Assembly: GCF_020497125.1 (NCBI RefSeq)
Contig: NC_059073.1
Coordinates: 141,121,012-141,185,011, forward strand
Direction: 5' to 3'
Source of the DNA: Mauremys mutica
Taxonomy: Eukaryota; Chordata; Testudines; Geoemydidae
DNA length: 64,000 nt
Within the stretch, counting starts at the first letter, position 1; each line of letters begins with the position of its first letter. A program made the translations under genes and the position numbers. Below, piece after piece: positions 43,505 through 54,292 of this stretch. The notes under the pieces were generated by a model. The model worked only from the letters and a program-made list of their open reading frames with translations. It made no database searches and had not been told where the DNA came from.

Positions 43505-43635
43505 GAAAGTATTATTTCTTATTAATATTGGACATACCTCCATTTATGATGGGAATCTGGCAGCTGAAAGATGTACCCTGCAGAAAGGCAGTGGGGGAAG
43601 TTGCCAGCAGCTGCAGGCTGGGACAGACTGACCGA
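43505..43635. other. No recognised feature
   Basis: Spacer between two MITEs. Confidence 0.5.
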
Positions 43636-43896
43636 GGGCACATCTACAGTGCAGCTGGGAGGAGAAATTCCTAACTCAGGTAGAGGTGCACATGTTAGCG
43701 CCGAACATGCTGGCACTCTAAAAACAGCAGTGTAGCCATGGCTGCATGGGCTGCGGCATGGGCTAACTGCCCTAGTACAATCCTGTCTGAGATCGGGTGG
43801 CTATCCCAAGCCGCTGCCCATGCCGCTAGAGTTACACTGCTATTTTAGGTCAGAGGCAGTGAGCATATATCTACCCCTGCTGCACAGACATACCCT
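43636..43896. mobile_element. Harbinger-type MITE, 261 bp
   Basis: Left 'gggcacatctacagtgcag' and right 'ctgcacagacatacccT'-type ends are inverted. The middle 'ctgcggcatgggctaactg' and 'ccaagccgctgcccatgccg' also fold. Noncoding. Confidence 0.65.
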
Positions 43897-44439
43897 GAGA
43901 GTCAGAGTCTACAGCAAGCAGGCTGTATGTGGGTACACAAGAGAATGGGGGAGGGGACCAAGGCTAAGTCCTTGGCGCTTGAGGTGGAATGCCTAATATA
44001 GGTAGGATCGTGTGTAATGTGTTGGTCTCTTTAGGTTTTAAATCCACTTGCACCATTTTGGCAATTAAATAATGCTTTGTTCTGAAGAAGCTGTGTCACT
44101 GCATACCATTACTGTCCACAGGCTCCCAGAAGGAAACTTTTGCAGCTGCCCAGCACTTTGGGCCTGCTAAGTTGACAAGACAGCAGGGTGTAACTCGGAG
44201 ATCCAGCCAGAGAGTGGTTGGATTGTGGGATCCCACCCAGAAAAGAAGTGAAGGCACGGAGCTGGCATTTGAAAGGGGTGCATTCGGCGGACTAGAAATG
44301 GGTGTCAGAAAGGGCAGCGGTACCCAGGCATTATGACACTTTGTAACAGATGCTTCATAGCTATAAAGGTATGAGCTGTAAAGATATCTCCTGTGCTGAC
44401 AGGAGAGGGGAAACGGTGGGCCAATGAATCAAGAGGAAG
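43897..44439. other. No recognised feature
   Basis: No gene or nameable repeat is seen. Confidence 0.5.
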
Positions 44440-44537
44440 GGTTGCCTAAGGGTTAAGGCCCTGAACTGGGACCCAGTAAATCTCCAATCAGTTCCTAATG
44501 CTACCACAATTTTCCTTTGTGAACTGCAGAAAGTCTC
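44440..44537 (+). repeat. tRNA-derived CORE-SINE head
   Basis: 'cctaagggttaaggccctga', 'actgggacccagtaaatctc', 'cagttcctaatgctaccaca': the head of a MIR-like SINE in sense orientation. It is broken at 44540 by a MITE insertion in its TTA. A similar head is at 63540-63625. Confidence 0.6.
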
Positions 44538-44540
44538 TTA

Positions 44541-44824
44541 GGGTACGTCTTCACTACCCGCCGGATAGCAATCGATTTCTCGGAGTTCGATATATCGCGT
44601 CTCATCTAGACGTGATATATCGAACCCCGAACGCGCTCCCGTCGACTCCGGAACTCCACCAGAGCGAGTGGCGGTAGCGGATTCGACGGGGGAGCCGTGG
44701 ACGTCGATCCCGCGCCGTGAGGACAGGTAAGTAATTCAAGCTAAGGTACTTCGACTTCAGCTACGCTATTCACGTAGCTGAAGTTGCGTACCTTAGATCG
44801 ACCCCCCCCAGTGTAGATGAGGCC
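44541..44824. mobile_element. Harbinger-type MITE, 284 bp
   Basis: Left end 'gggtacgtcttcactacc', right end 'cagtgtagatgaggcc', target TTA on the left (44538-44540) and, after a later LINE insertion, TTA on the right (45224-45226). An internal hairpin 'cttcagctacg...cgtagctgaag' sits near the right end. Sister copy at 45943-46228. Confidence 0.85.
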
Positions 44825-44826
44825 TT

Positions 44827-45218
44827 CTTCTTCCTCTTATTCACTCCCAGTGGAGCATAAGGCGTCAACCATTCTCCTCCATTCCTTTCGTTCTTGAGCG
44901 AGGCAGCAAATTTCATCCCACTTCATTCCCATGCCTTTCATTTCCTCTTCAATGGTCCTTCGCCACATCCCCAATGGTCTACCTCTCCTCCTTCTTCCTT
45001 GTGGTGTCCATCGTAGGGCAATATGAGGATGTCTGTCAGCACCCATTCTCAACACATGCCCCAACCATCTCCATCTTCGTTGTTTGGCTTCATCCACTAT
45101 GTTGTTAATGCCCGTTAATCGGCTCACTTCAACATTGGTGACACGCTGCGGCCAGTGTATGTTAAGAATTCGCCTAAGACACCTTCCTTCAAAACCCCGA
45201 AGCCAGGGGCCGGGGACC
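44827..45218 (-). mobile_element. LINE 3' fragment inserted at the edge of a MITE
   Basis: Minus-oriented, 5' truncated, with an AAG-rich 3' tail at 44827-44840. It is flanked by AGGCCTT (44820-44826 and 45219-45225), a duplication of the MITE's last bases plus TT. It carries the ORF2 C-terminus described separately. Confidence 0.75.
44837..45186 (-). pseudogene. LINE ORF2 C-terminal fragment, frame still open
   Basis: About 116 codons open to a natural stop. Reads 'CLRRILNIHWPQRVTNVEV', then 'RRWRWLGHVLRM', 'RWTPQGRRRRGRPLGMWRR', 'IEEEMKGMG', ending 'WRRMVDALCSTGSE'. The RRWRWLGHVLRM and GRRRRGRP.. TWRR pattern is the C-terminal tail after RT in several LINE clades (RTE/I-like). No upstream RT is present because the insertion is 5' truncated. 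An open frame suggests a young insertion. Confidence 0.8.
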
Positions 45219-45235
45219 AGGCCTTAGGGCAAGGC

Positions 45236-45598
45236 TTTCAAAGGCATTTAGGTGTTTACAGATGAAGATTATTCATTCATTCATGCCCGTCACCCCAGTT
45301 GGGGTATGGGCCGCCAACCACTCTATTGTTGGCATTTCTGTAGCAAATTAAATTTTTACGGGGTGGAGTTGCTAGCCCCACGCCCAGCCCTCCTCCTTTA
45401 CCCTGACTTGGGACAGGCAGATGGCCCCAAAGGACCGCTCTGGTGGAGTTACAGATGAAGATAAGTGACTTTAAAACCCAACTACGCACCTAACGCCCAT
45501 CCATTTAAATCAGAGTTAGGTGTCTAATCTGCTTAGGTACTTTTGGACACCTCACTAGGTGTCTATCTGCATCCTTAGGAACCTAAATACCTTTGAAA
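45236..45598. repeat. Foldback element split by a LINE tail
   Basis: Arms 'tttcaaaggcatttaggtg' (left) and 'aacctaaatacctttgaaa' (right) are inverted. Same family as 23111-23246. A 179-bp LINE piece with a 14-bp duplication interrupts the left part. Confidence 0.7.
45270..45448 (-). mobile_element. 5'-truncated LINE 3' end, 179 bp
   Basis: Flanked by a perfect 14-bp duplication TTACAGATGAAGAT (45256-45269 and 45449-45462). On minus it ends in a (TGAA)n-type tail (rc of 45270-45284). The body 'ccagttggggtatgggccgc' and 'acggggtggagttgctagcc' looks like a LINE tail I have seen in vertebrates. Possibly the same LINE family as 44827. Confidence 0.8.
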
Positions 45599-45599
45599 A

Positions 45600-45800
45600 T
45601 CCAGCCCTTATGCTCTCTGTGTCTCAGTTCCCCGTCTGTAAGATGGGAATAGTAATACTTCCTTCCCTCCACCCCATTATTTAGACTGAAAGCTCTACAA
45701 GGCCAGAATCATCTATCATTGTATGTATGTACAGCACCTAGTGAAATTGGGTCAGATCTTGGTGAGGGGTCCCCAGCTGCTATTACATAAATACTATAGA
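45600..45800 (+). repeat. MIR/CORE-SINE-like repeat, sense
   Basis: 'tctgtgtctcagttccccgt', 'ctgtaagatgggaatagtaa', 'tgaaagctctacaaggccag', 'tgtatgtacagcacctagtg'. Sense MIR-type sequence with a 3' tail. Confidence 0.65.
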
Positions 45801-45942
45801 ACTCTTTGGATTTGCCACAACTGGTAGAAGGAAATGTGGTCACAGTTCTTGTCCTGGCAGTTTCAAAGAATGAAAGCAATAGTTAGAATAAAATAGCAAT
45901 TTCCAGCTAAGCTGCTTTACACTTGGGAGCACTTCCCACTCA

Positions 45943-46228
45943 GGGTACGTCTATACTACCCGCTGGATCGGTGGGTAGTGTTCGATGCATCGGGGATCGA
46001 TTTATCGCATCTCATCTCCGTTGAGTTGCGATCCGTTAATCGACGCCCGTACTCCACCTCGGCAGGAGGAGTAAGCAGCATCGACGGGGTAGCCGCGGCA
46101 GTCAACTCGCTGTCGTGAGGATGGGCAGGTAAGTCAAACTAAGATACTTCAACTTCAGCTACGCGAATAGCGTAGCTGAAGTTGCGTATCTTAGATCAAT
46201 TCCACCCCCCCCCAGTGTAGACCAGCCT
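45943..46228. mobile_element. Harbinger-type MITE, 286 bp
   Basis: Left end 'gggtacgtctatactaccc', right end 'ccagtgtagaccagcct', flanked by TCA (45940-45942 and 46229-46231). An internal perfect 12-bp hairpin CTTCAGCTACGC-GAATA-GCGTAGCTGAAG lies at about 46153-46181. Sister of 44541-44824. Confidence 0.85.
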
Positions 46229-46276
46229 TCAGTCACCAAGCCTCACACTTAAACCTCCCGTGGCTGGCCTGAATTA

Positions 46277-46519
46277 GGCTCTCTCTATACTACAAGAGCT
46301 ACCGCTGCAGCTATGCCACTGTAGTGTTGATCCTTCCTACATTGACAGAGTGATTCTGTCAGTGTAGATAATCCAGCTCTCCAAGAGGCAATAGATAGGT
46401 CAACAGAAGAATTCCTCCGTTGCTGCATCTCCAGTGGGGCGTAGGTTGATCTAACTAGACTTTTCACCGCTCTGAGTCATATATCTAGGTTGATCTCAGT
46501 TTTAAGTGCAGAGCAGGCC
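46277..46519. mobile_element. Harbinger-type MITE, 243 bp
   Basis: Left 'ggctctctctatactacaag', right 'agtgcagagcaggcc', flanked by TTA (46274-46276 and 46520-46522). A different subfamily from the two preceding MITEs; the interior has 'ttgatctcagtttt'. Confidence 0.75.
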
Positions 46520-46559
46520 TTAGTTACCTAACTTCTTAGTTTATTCTTTGTATTTCAGT

Positions 46560-46795
46560 CGTGCCTGAAAGCTCCAGCCAAGAGGAGAGCCTCATAGTGC
46601 TAGAGGCTTTACAAACACCTAGTGAGAGACAGTACCTGCCTGGAAGAGTTTACAGTCTAAACAAAGGAAGTATTATTACCCTCATTTTTCAAGGAGGGGA
46701 CTGAAGTTAAATGTCTTGCCTACAGTCACACAGGGAATCTCTGGCAGATCTCTGAGTTCCAATCCAATGCCTTACACACAAAAGTGACCTTCCTG
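46560..46795 (+). repeat. SINE-like repeat (same family as 1246)
   Basis: 'gagagcctcatagtgctaga', 'ctggaagagtttacagtcta', followed by 'cctcatttttcaaggagggg' and 'cctacagtcacacagggaat'. Confidence 0.55.
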
Positions 46796-46859
46796 TTGGG
46801 AAGCATGTTGTGTAAACCAAATCAGAGGTTGGGGAGTGGGAAAAGAGATAAAGTCACCT

Positions 46860-46945
46860 ACCCTAGCAGGATTTTAGCCCATGAAAGCTTATGCCCAAGT
46901 AAATTTGTTATTCTCTAAGGTGCCACAAGTACTCCTTGTTCTCCT
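46860..46945 (+). repeat. Partial copy of the hammerhead-like repeat family
   Basis: 'tagcccatgaaagcttatgc', 'aagtaaatttgttattctct', 'aaggtgccacaagtactcct'. The 5' half with the CTGA core is missing. A different subfamily from 41455. Confidence 0.65.
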
Positions 46946-47610
46946 AGCAGGAACAGAATCCTTGCCTCCTGTGTGCTAGTTAAGTGCCCTACTCACTAAC
47001 CCTTACTGCCCCCACAGTGACATTAGGCTTTGCCTTTTTCCTCCTATCCCTACATTCAGGGCCTCTCTACTTCATAATCAGATTTGATTTTACACAATGC
47101 GTTTTGTAGACCACAGTCTATAAAAATCAAGGGCTCAAGTTATTCCTTCTAATCAAAGAAGATATCTGCTTGTGAGTTTGCAGAGCAATATCTCATTTCC
47201 TTCTCTTTAGCTCAGAACTGGGGCACATCTTCCTTTTCTACTCTGGGCCATTCCCTCTCCTCACTTCCCACCCCCTACAGGGGGACATGATCATATCACG
47301 CAACTTACACAATCGTAATGGACTTTGAAACTTTGTCATTTGCCTTTAGAGGCTCCCTTCTTGCAAAGTTTAAATAAATTAAAAGCAAAAGCAGACTCTG
47401 TTCTAACAAGCTCCATTACCCAGGCTGGCAAAATTCTACAAATCTTCTTGGCTTTGCCTGTATAAGCACAGACTTGTGTTGCTAAGTGAAAGATCAAAAG
47501 GGCTGACAATTCGGAGTCTGGACCTTTTGGTCTGGAAATAAGCAGAAAAATCTTGTGTTGACTCCCTTTATGTTAAATTCTATAGAATTTAATGGGAACG
47601 AATCCCAATT
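46946..47610. other. No recognised feature
   Basis: No gene or nameable repeat is seen. Confidence 0.5.
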
Positions 47611-47815
47611 ATTATAATGTATTATTTGTATTACAGCAGCCCTATGGGCCCCAAATGAGATTGGGACCCCATTGTACTAAGTGTTAAGCATATATAGTAG
47701 GAGACAATCACTCTCCTGAAGAGTTTAAACTCTAAATAGACAAGACAGATAGAGAGTGGGAGAATCCCCATTATCCTCATTTTAGCAATGGGGGAGAAAG
47801 CACTGAAGGTAGGTC
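47611..47815 (+). repeat. SINE-like repeat (same family as 1246)
   Basis: 'attatttgtattacagcagc', 'cccattgtactaagtgttaa', 'ctgaagagtttaaactctaa', ending 'cctcattttagcaatggggg'. Confidence 0.6.
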
Positions 47816-49340
47816 TACACCAGAAGTGGGCAAACTATGGCCCGGGGACAGAGCTAAGGAGAATGGTGACTGGAAGGAGCTATGCTACTAATTATGCTTT
47901 AGAAAAGCTGGTAAGATTTTGCTAGCATTTCTGGAGCACAGCTTTATTTCTTATTCCTTGGGCTGCGGGGTTTGCTTGGCAATATTTTTTTTCAGCACTT
48001 TGAGTTTAATCATGTCAAAATATGCCACCAAAGAAAAATAAAATATTTATAGGACATTTTTTCTCAGCTTGGTATTCAGCCAAAAACAGGGGCAACAACC
48101 GTAAAAAGCTGAGTACTTTGGGAGATCTCCCACGCCCAAACTCCCACTGGGCACAATTCTGATCTCATGTACACAGACACAGAAGTAGCTTTACTGAAGC
48201 CAACTCACCATATTCGCAGCTGTACCTTGTACAGTAATTTATACTAGTGCAAAGTGGTGAAATGATACTGTTCAGACTCCAGTTAAACTCCAAAATGGCA
48301 TGGGGATCCATGTGACTGGAATAATTTACAGGATTGGGCCAAAATATAGTTAGATATCTCACATCATCTTGGCTCATGTCTGGCTGAGAGGTCTACCATT
48401 TAGACACAGAACAATGCTGACTCACCAGATTACATATGTAAATGAGCAGATGTTGCAGCTGGCTTCACTGACAACTCATAATTGTTCTTTAGCATTCTTT
48501 AAATTTAATCTACCCACTATCACATCTATGTGGATCAACTTTCAGGATTGGGGGGGTATGTTATTCATCATTCCACCATTAATATGCATCCTTTTATACC
48601 AAACAAATGTTTAATAATTCTAGACAACAACAGGCACATTTATACAAAGAGACCTAGATCTAAATGGAAAACATTAATCAGTCAAGAAAAATTGTACAGC
48701 ATAACTCCTCCCTTTTAAAATGCCTTATATATACACCTAGTGGCATATAAATTCTCCCTCAATACAGCTCATCTATATCTAATCACAATATTAACCTATA
48801 CCACTGCTATTTAATGGCCTGCAGCAGTCTACTTAATACCTACTTAGAAAAACAGGTGGGATTAAGTGCAATTTCTCCAACCAGAAATGTAATTAAAGTG
48901 AATTTATATTAATCCAGGAGAGCTCAAGGAAAGGACAATGATTTATGAGCAATATTGCTGGCATTTTCTAGAGGCATAAAGTCATTAAAAATGAATTCTC
49001 TAAAAACTATGAGTTAGGAAGGCAGCCATAACTGAATAAGCAATCCCGTATGTCTTTAGGGCATTTGGTTTTAGGGAAAACGTCAGATGTTCATGCAGGA
49101 AAATGGTAAAAATGTTCTCAACCTTAAATTTCAACTAAAGAGAAGTTAAATTTGTTTCAAATTACATTTAGCCTAGTTACTCTTATTTGTGGAATACATG
49201 TAGTGATAGAAGGAAAGCTGGGACAATCAAAATTGTCCTATCAGGGAGAAAAATTGGTAATTTTGCTAGATTCAGTGGTTATAACAAGGAGTCTCAAGTA
49301 GAATTTCAATTAGTGTCTAAATTACTTAAGAACCTATGTT
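47816..49340. other. Mostly unrecognised
   Basis: No gene is seen. 47817-47860 ('aggtctacaccagaagtggg', 'caaactatggcccgggg') looks like the edge of an unknown repeat. Confidence 0.45.
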
Positions 49341-49473
49341 CTATTTTCAAAAGTGACTTAGGCACCTAAATACCTTTGAGGATCTGGATCCTAGAAACCT
49401 AAGTCTCATTGACTTTCTATGACATTTAAGGTAAAATTTTCAAAGGTGCCTAAATCACTTTTGAAAATGGGAC
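49341..49473. repeat. Foldback repeat (ttttcaaaagtgacttaggc family)
   Basis: The left arm 'ttttcaaaagtgacttaggc' is mirrored by the right arm 'gcctaaatcacttttgaaaa'. It has the same 'ggcacctaaatacct' words as 23111. Confidence 0.7.
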
Positions 49474-49913
49474 TTAGGCTCCTAAGTCATTCACTTCTCG
49501 AAATTTTGCCCCTAGTCTCCCACATTTTGTTTAGCAGACTGTATAGGCAGTTAGATCTTAGAGATATGATCCAGTTCTTTTTTAGAAGCTGTGCCCATGA
49601 CCAGTAAATTCTGTCCTCACCTTAATTCCCATGACAACATTCATTTTTAGGAGCAGCTATTGCCAAAAGGTTGAATGCATTCAAGTAACAAAACAAAACA
49701 TACCACCCTTTGCACACACAAATACCCACTGCAGTTGCGTAAATTGGTCAAAAAGTGAGTTTAAGTGGTAAAATACTATGTCTTAAACTATCTGTTTTCC
49801 AGTGGGTAACTGAAATGATTGCAATACATATACTAAGGGAAGAATTCACCTGCAGAATCAGCTAATAGGGGTGTATAAAATAAAACAATACCACCATCTT
49901 CACACCTTGCTGG
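49474..49913. other. No recognised feature
   Basis: No gene or nameable repeat is seen. Confidence 0.5.
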
Positions 49914-49992
49914 GCCTGATTCTAATTTCACACTGGTGTAAATCCACTGAGTTCAATGGAGTTACTGGTGTAACTGAGATCAGAATCAGGCG
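49914..49992. repeat. 79-bp foldback repeat
   Basis: Left 'gcctgattctaatttcacac' against right 'gtaactgagatcagaatcag'. Same class as 9780 and 52847. Confidence 0.65.
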
Positions 49993-50304
49993 TTTCTCAG
50001 AAGGGAATGATATTTTTCTGTACAAGCCATATCATGGCACTGATTCTCAAACAGAACTCACCATTCAAGCAACCTACAACAATCTGAAGTTGGGGACCCA
50101 TCTGAAATACATCTAGTAAGGATTAAAGGAATAAGGATCTATAGTTATTGTATGGAATTATATAAAAATTACTCTAAAATCTAAATTTAATAAATAATTT
50201 AATCATTTCTATGGATTTTTGAGCCATCCTATAGTATTTTTATATGGGAATAGAATTCTCTGTTAAATATAAGAGGATCGTCCAAAATGCCTATTGAAAA
50301 TTTA
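49993..50304. other. No recognised feature
   Basis: AT-rich, no gene seen. Confidence 0.5.
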
Positions 50305-50400
50305 GAGAGACAAGGTGTGGCAGGTGATATCTTACATTGGACCAACTTCTGTCATTGAGAGAGACAGTTTGAGCTACATAGTGTTCTTCAGGTCAGCTCT
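50305..50400 (+). repeat. Interspersed repeat (attggaccaacttctgt family)
   Basis: 'agacaaggtgtggcaggtga', 'tatcttacattggaccaact', 'gagagagacagtttgagcta', 'ttcttcaggtc'. A very common amniote repeat from memory; class unknown to me. Confidence 0.6.
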
Positions 50401-50659
50401 AGGATTTCTCCCCGTAAGGGAATTGGCCCAGAGGAACCGTAATTACAGAATGACCATAATTAAAGACAAATGCAGGTTGACTATATATTGAAAAGCTTCA
50501 TCCTAGTTATATTTATTAGAGTATGGAAAAGTCTCTCATAAGGGAAGCAGCTATTTGATATTATTGTATGAATCAAAGGAAAATGTAAGCTAAAAAAACT
50601 AAAGCCTCTTGTGGTGACATAATGATAATAGTAAAAATACCTAGCTTTTACATAGTGTC
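50401..50659. other. No recognised feature
   Basis: No gene is seen. Confidence 0.5.
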
Positions 50660-50835
50660 TTTCATCAGTAGATCTCAAAACACTTTAACCCCATTTTACA
50701 GATGGGGAAACGGAGGCACAGAAAGGTGAAATGAGTTGCCCAAGGTCACCCAGCAGGCCAGTGACAGAGCCAGGAATTAACCCAGATTTCCAAAGTTTCA
50801 GTCTGGTGCTCTATCCACTAGGAAACATTGCCTCT
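50660..50835 (-). repeat. MIR/CORE-SINE-like repeat
   Basis: 'ccccattttacagatgggga', 'aacggaggcacagaaaggtg', 'gttgcccaaggtcacccagc', 'gtgctctatccactaggaaa'. The best preserved antisense MIR-type copy in the window. Confidence 0.75.
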
Positions 50836-51029
50836 ACCTCATTCTTAACAAAAGGCGCGATCCTCAGCTGATGTAAGCTGGGGTAGCTCCAATGGAGCGA
50901 TGCTGATCTATACTAGCTAAGGATCTGCCCCAAAATTTCTAAGCAAAACAGAGCCTTCCTCTGGAACTATGAAAGCAATCCATCCTATGGAGGTAAATGT
51001 TATTACAGTAATACTTTAAAATCATATAG

Positions 51030-51195
51030 CACAGCTTTTATCCAAGGGCCATACAGCACTGTACAAAGATCAGTCCAATGAGATAAGTGGCCTCATGCCC
51101 ATTACGAGTAACTTGCCCAAGGTAACAGACCCAGTCAGTTGCAGAGTTGGGACTCTTCGAATCCCAGTCCCTTTCTCTAACCACAGAAGCAAACT
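51030..51195 (-). repeat. SINE-like repeat, diverged
   Basis: 'ccatacagcactgtacaaag', 'gagtaacttgcccaaggtaa', 'gagttgggactcttcgaatc'. Degraded member of the SINE-like families above. Confidence 0.45.
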
Positions 51196-52846
51196 ATTCC
51201 CTTTGGAGAGAAATTCACATACAGGAGGGCAGCACAAGGTGTATGCATCACATCAGCCTTGTTCTGGGGTCTTGGGGTTAGCATACACTGCGACTGGGAG
51301 AAGCGAGTGCAGCACAAACTAGCTTGAATAATAATAATAATGAAGATGCAGTGGAACAAGTGGTGGTGGCATGGCCTCAGTTTGCCCATCTGGGACATTG
51401 GGAACATATTTGAGATGCTTGCTCCCACCACCACCCATTCTGCTGACGCTTCACTGCTATTATTATGTGAGCTATCTTTGAGCTAGCTATACTGGTATAT
51501 CTACACGTTCCGCAATCACACCTCCCCCCATTTGCAGGAGAGACATTCCCACAATGATGCATTTTGTTTTGTGCTGCCCCCTCTGCACACTGGTGAATTT
51601 CCCCCTTGCTAACTACCCTAAGGTTCTTTACAGATGAAATATAATAGAGATACTTCCACTTTGCCAAATATTTCCTCTTTCAACAATGTCTGACTTGATG
51701 GCTCATATAATTAAAGGTGAATCTTCTTTGACTTTGCCTTTAAAAGGATGTGTACATTTATGCAGCAATCAATATGTCCTGTAGACATATTTAATGGTCC
51801 CTATTCTCTGTAATTAAACTCATCAAGAGCAATAACAAAACCTCTTGCATTCATCCTTTAAAGATGTCCTCTAGTTGCTTTAGCTTGTCTGAACAGATGG
51901 AGTCTTGCACAATCACCTTGCAAACTTTTTCTTTACCTGTTAAATTATGAGCTATGTTTAACTGTGTTTCATTTGAGTGACAACATATATTTAAAAACAA
52001 TATTTTTGCATTAACTTATTGCTTAGATAAGTACAAACATTGCATTATAAAAGTTTTATGCCTGTGGGTAAACATATTCACATGGGGCTTATTCCAAAGA
52101 CTCCGACTGACTGTGAAACTGGTGCATAATTAATATTTGTTCCCCTCCATTTGGAAATTATAAACCTACTACAGTAATTTGCTGCAAATACCACAGGCAT
52201 TAAAGCACCAATCCACAGATGAGCTACAGTACAATGAATCACATATGTTATTCATTTCTGTTAGATTATAAAGGAAGCAGCTGATCCTGCAATGTGCTCA
52301 TCTTTCTATTCTATTTTTTTTTCCCCTTAAGGCTTTCCCTTCCCATCTAGGGCACTTTCCCATAGGACACAATTTTTAGAACTTTTCAGATTAATCTCCT
52401 CCTGATCTTAACAAACCCCAAAATCACTTCTGGCTAAGATTGCTGAACTGTTAACATTGGTGAACATTTACTCACAAGAATCATCCCACTGAATTTAACA
52501 GGATTACTCATGTTAGTAACCATTCACCAACATAAGGGTTCCACAATCTACTCCTAGTGAATATTTAAGCTAGGACACAATTTAGAGTGCAAATTTCCCT
52601 GAAGTTATTCACTGCTCCAACCCCATTTTTTACTCAAATAATATCCATTGAAGTACGAGCAGATTCACAGCACCCTGTCTGGCTCTTCTTTACAGGTCAG
52701 ATCCAAAGCTTACTAAAGTCAAAGGAAAACAAGATGTCTCGTGGATCTGAGCTTTATATGACATTTCAATGCTGACTCACAACTTTCACATTAATGGTGG
52801 GGGTTAATTTCATATCCATAAAAACTCAATAAGGCAAAAAAGAAAG
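51196..52846. other. No recognised feature
   Basis: About 1.65 kb with no gene. A short ATA/ATT trinucleotide run lies at about 51329-51343. Confidence 0.5.
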
Positions 52847-52933
52847 GGTCCAGATTCTCGGCAGGTGTAATTTGGCATAACTCCAGTGAAGACAATGGAG
52901 TTATAGCCATTTATACCAGTCAAGAATCTGGCC
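52847..52933. repeat. 87-bp foldback repeat
   Basis: Left 'gtccagattctcggcaggtg' against right 'accagtcaagaatctggcc'. The centre 'aactccagtgaagacaatgg' is shared with 49914. Confidence 0.7.
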
Positions 52934-53567
52934 TCTAAGGTGGTTTTCTGTACATTGATGTGCCGTCGACTTTAGGGGAGCTATCCTGACATAGGACTTG
53001 TCTGTTTTGTCAGCGCTTCAAAGTGGTGCAAGACAATCTGGCCAAACTCCATCTGTCTCCTAGTCCATGGAAGAATATTTCTGTGACCAAAGACATCAGG
53101 GAAAGCTGTTGGAACCAGCACTGCCAACAAATGGATAATCTCTGCTAGCCTGATCCTGCACCCATTGAATTCTGCCCATCCGCTTCAATAGTGGCAGAAT
53201 CGAGCGCTGCTTGAGCTACCCAATGGCCAGACACGCACCGAGAACATATTCTCAGTGTGCCTGGAAGCATCATTAAGGACAGAAGTGCTCTGCTGAGTTC
53301 TGCCACTGATAAGCACCTCCCTCTTCAAGACAGGAATCTTGGATGCCTTCCCACGATGCACTGTATACTTGCCCCTCTAATTTTCAACTCAGAAGATGAG
53401 TCTGAACAGAGCAGCAGCAGAGTCAAGAAAAATGCATTCACGGTGGGTGGTCAACTCTTTCTCTCACTCTGAACTAATTTTGGATAAACTCCCAGCAACG
53501 ACAAAAATTCTCTCTACTGACTGAGTAGCTAGGAAATCCAAACCAACACACTCCTGCCTGCCAGATA
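52934..53567. other. No recognised feature
   Basis: No gene is seen. Bases 53566-53567 (TA) form the left target of the next element. Confidence 0.5.
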
Positions 53568-54292
53568 CACCTCTACCCTGATATAACGTGACCCGATATA
53601 ACACAGGTTCACATACAATGCAGTAAAGCAGCGCTCCAGTGGATCAGCGTGTCAGCTCCCAGCTGCAGCGTTCCACTTCCCGCCGCCACTGAGTGTGGGG
53701 AGGTTGGGGAAAGGATGCCATACTCACCTGCGTCGGGAAGCGGAGAACCACGGCTGGGAGCTGGCGGAGTGGAGCAGGCTGGAGCTGGGCTGCTCTGCTG
53801 CCAGTGAGTGCGGGACCTTTCCCCAACTCCCCCCCTCCTCACCTCCCCCTCCCCGAGTGACATGGCTAGGGCTGGGGCAAGGAAAGCGGCGCGAGCTGGG
53901 GCTATGGCGCTCCACTTCCCGCCGCCGGTGAGTGGGGGGTGGGTGTCCTTTCCCTAACCTCCCCGCACTCCCCGGTGGCAGGAAGCGGAGCGCTGTGGCT
54001 GGGAGCTGGCAGTGTGGAGCAAGCTGGGGCCAGGCTGCTCCGCTTCCCGCCAATGCCAGTGAGTGCCTGTCGGGGGCGAGGGTTGTGGATAGGGGTCGGG
54101 GCAGTCAGGGGACAGGGAGCAGGGGGGTTGGGTGGAGTTCCTGGGGTGATTAGGGATGGGGGGGTCTCTGGAGGGGGCAGTCAGGGGACAAGAAGCAGGG
54201 GGGCCAAAGCAAGTTCGTTATAACGCAGTCTCACCTATAGCAGGGTAAGGTTTTTTGGCTCCAGAGGACCACATTATATTGGAGTGGAGTTG
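53568..54292. mobile_element. TA-flanked Tigger/mariner-like nonautonomous element, 725 bp
   Basis: Left end 'cacctctaccctgatataac', right end 'attatattggagtggagttg', inverted at about two thirds of positions and flanked by TA (53566-53567, 54293-54294). The 'accccgatataacg' type end recalls Tigger/pogo-like elements. A second internal 'cgatataac' follows the left end and 'gttataacgc' lies at about 54212. The interior 53630-54200 is a GC-rich imperfect minisatellite. No transposase. Confidence 0.7.
53630..54200. repeat. GC-rich imperfect minisatellite inside the Tigger-like element
   Basis: 'gctgggagctggcggagtgg' near 53752 and 'gctgggagctggcagtgtgg' near 53998 head two diverged units of about 250 bp. 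'cttcccgccgcc' and 'ccagtgagtgc' recur. All overlapping open frames are low-complexity artefacts. Confidence 0.6.

Noticed and set aside
53609..54223. Several overlapping open frames of 60-109 codons on both strands
   Set aside because: Low-complexity reading of a GC-rich minisatellite.
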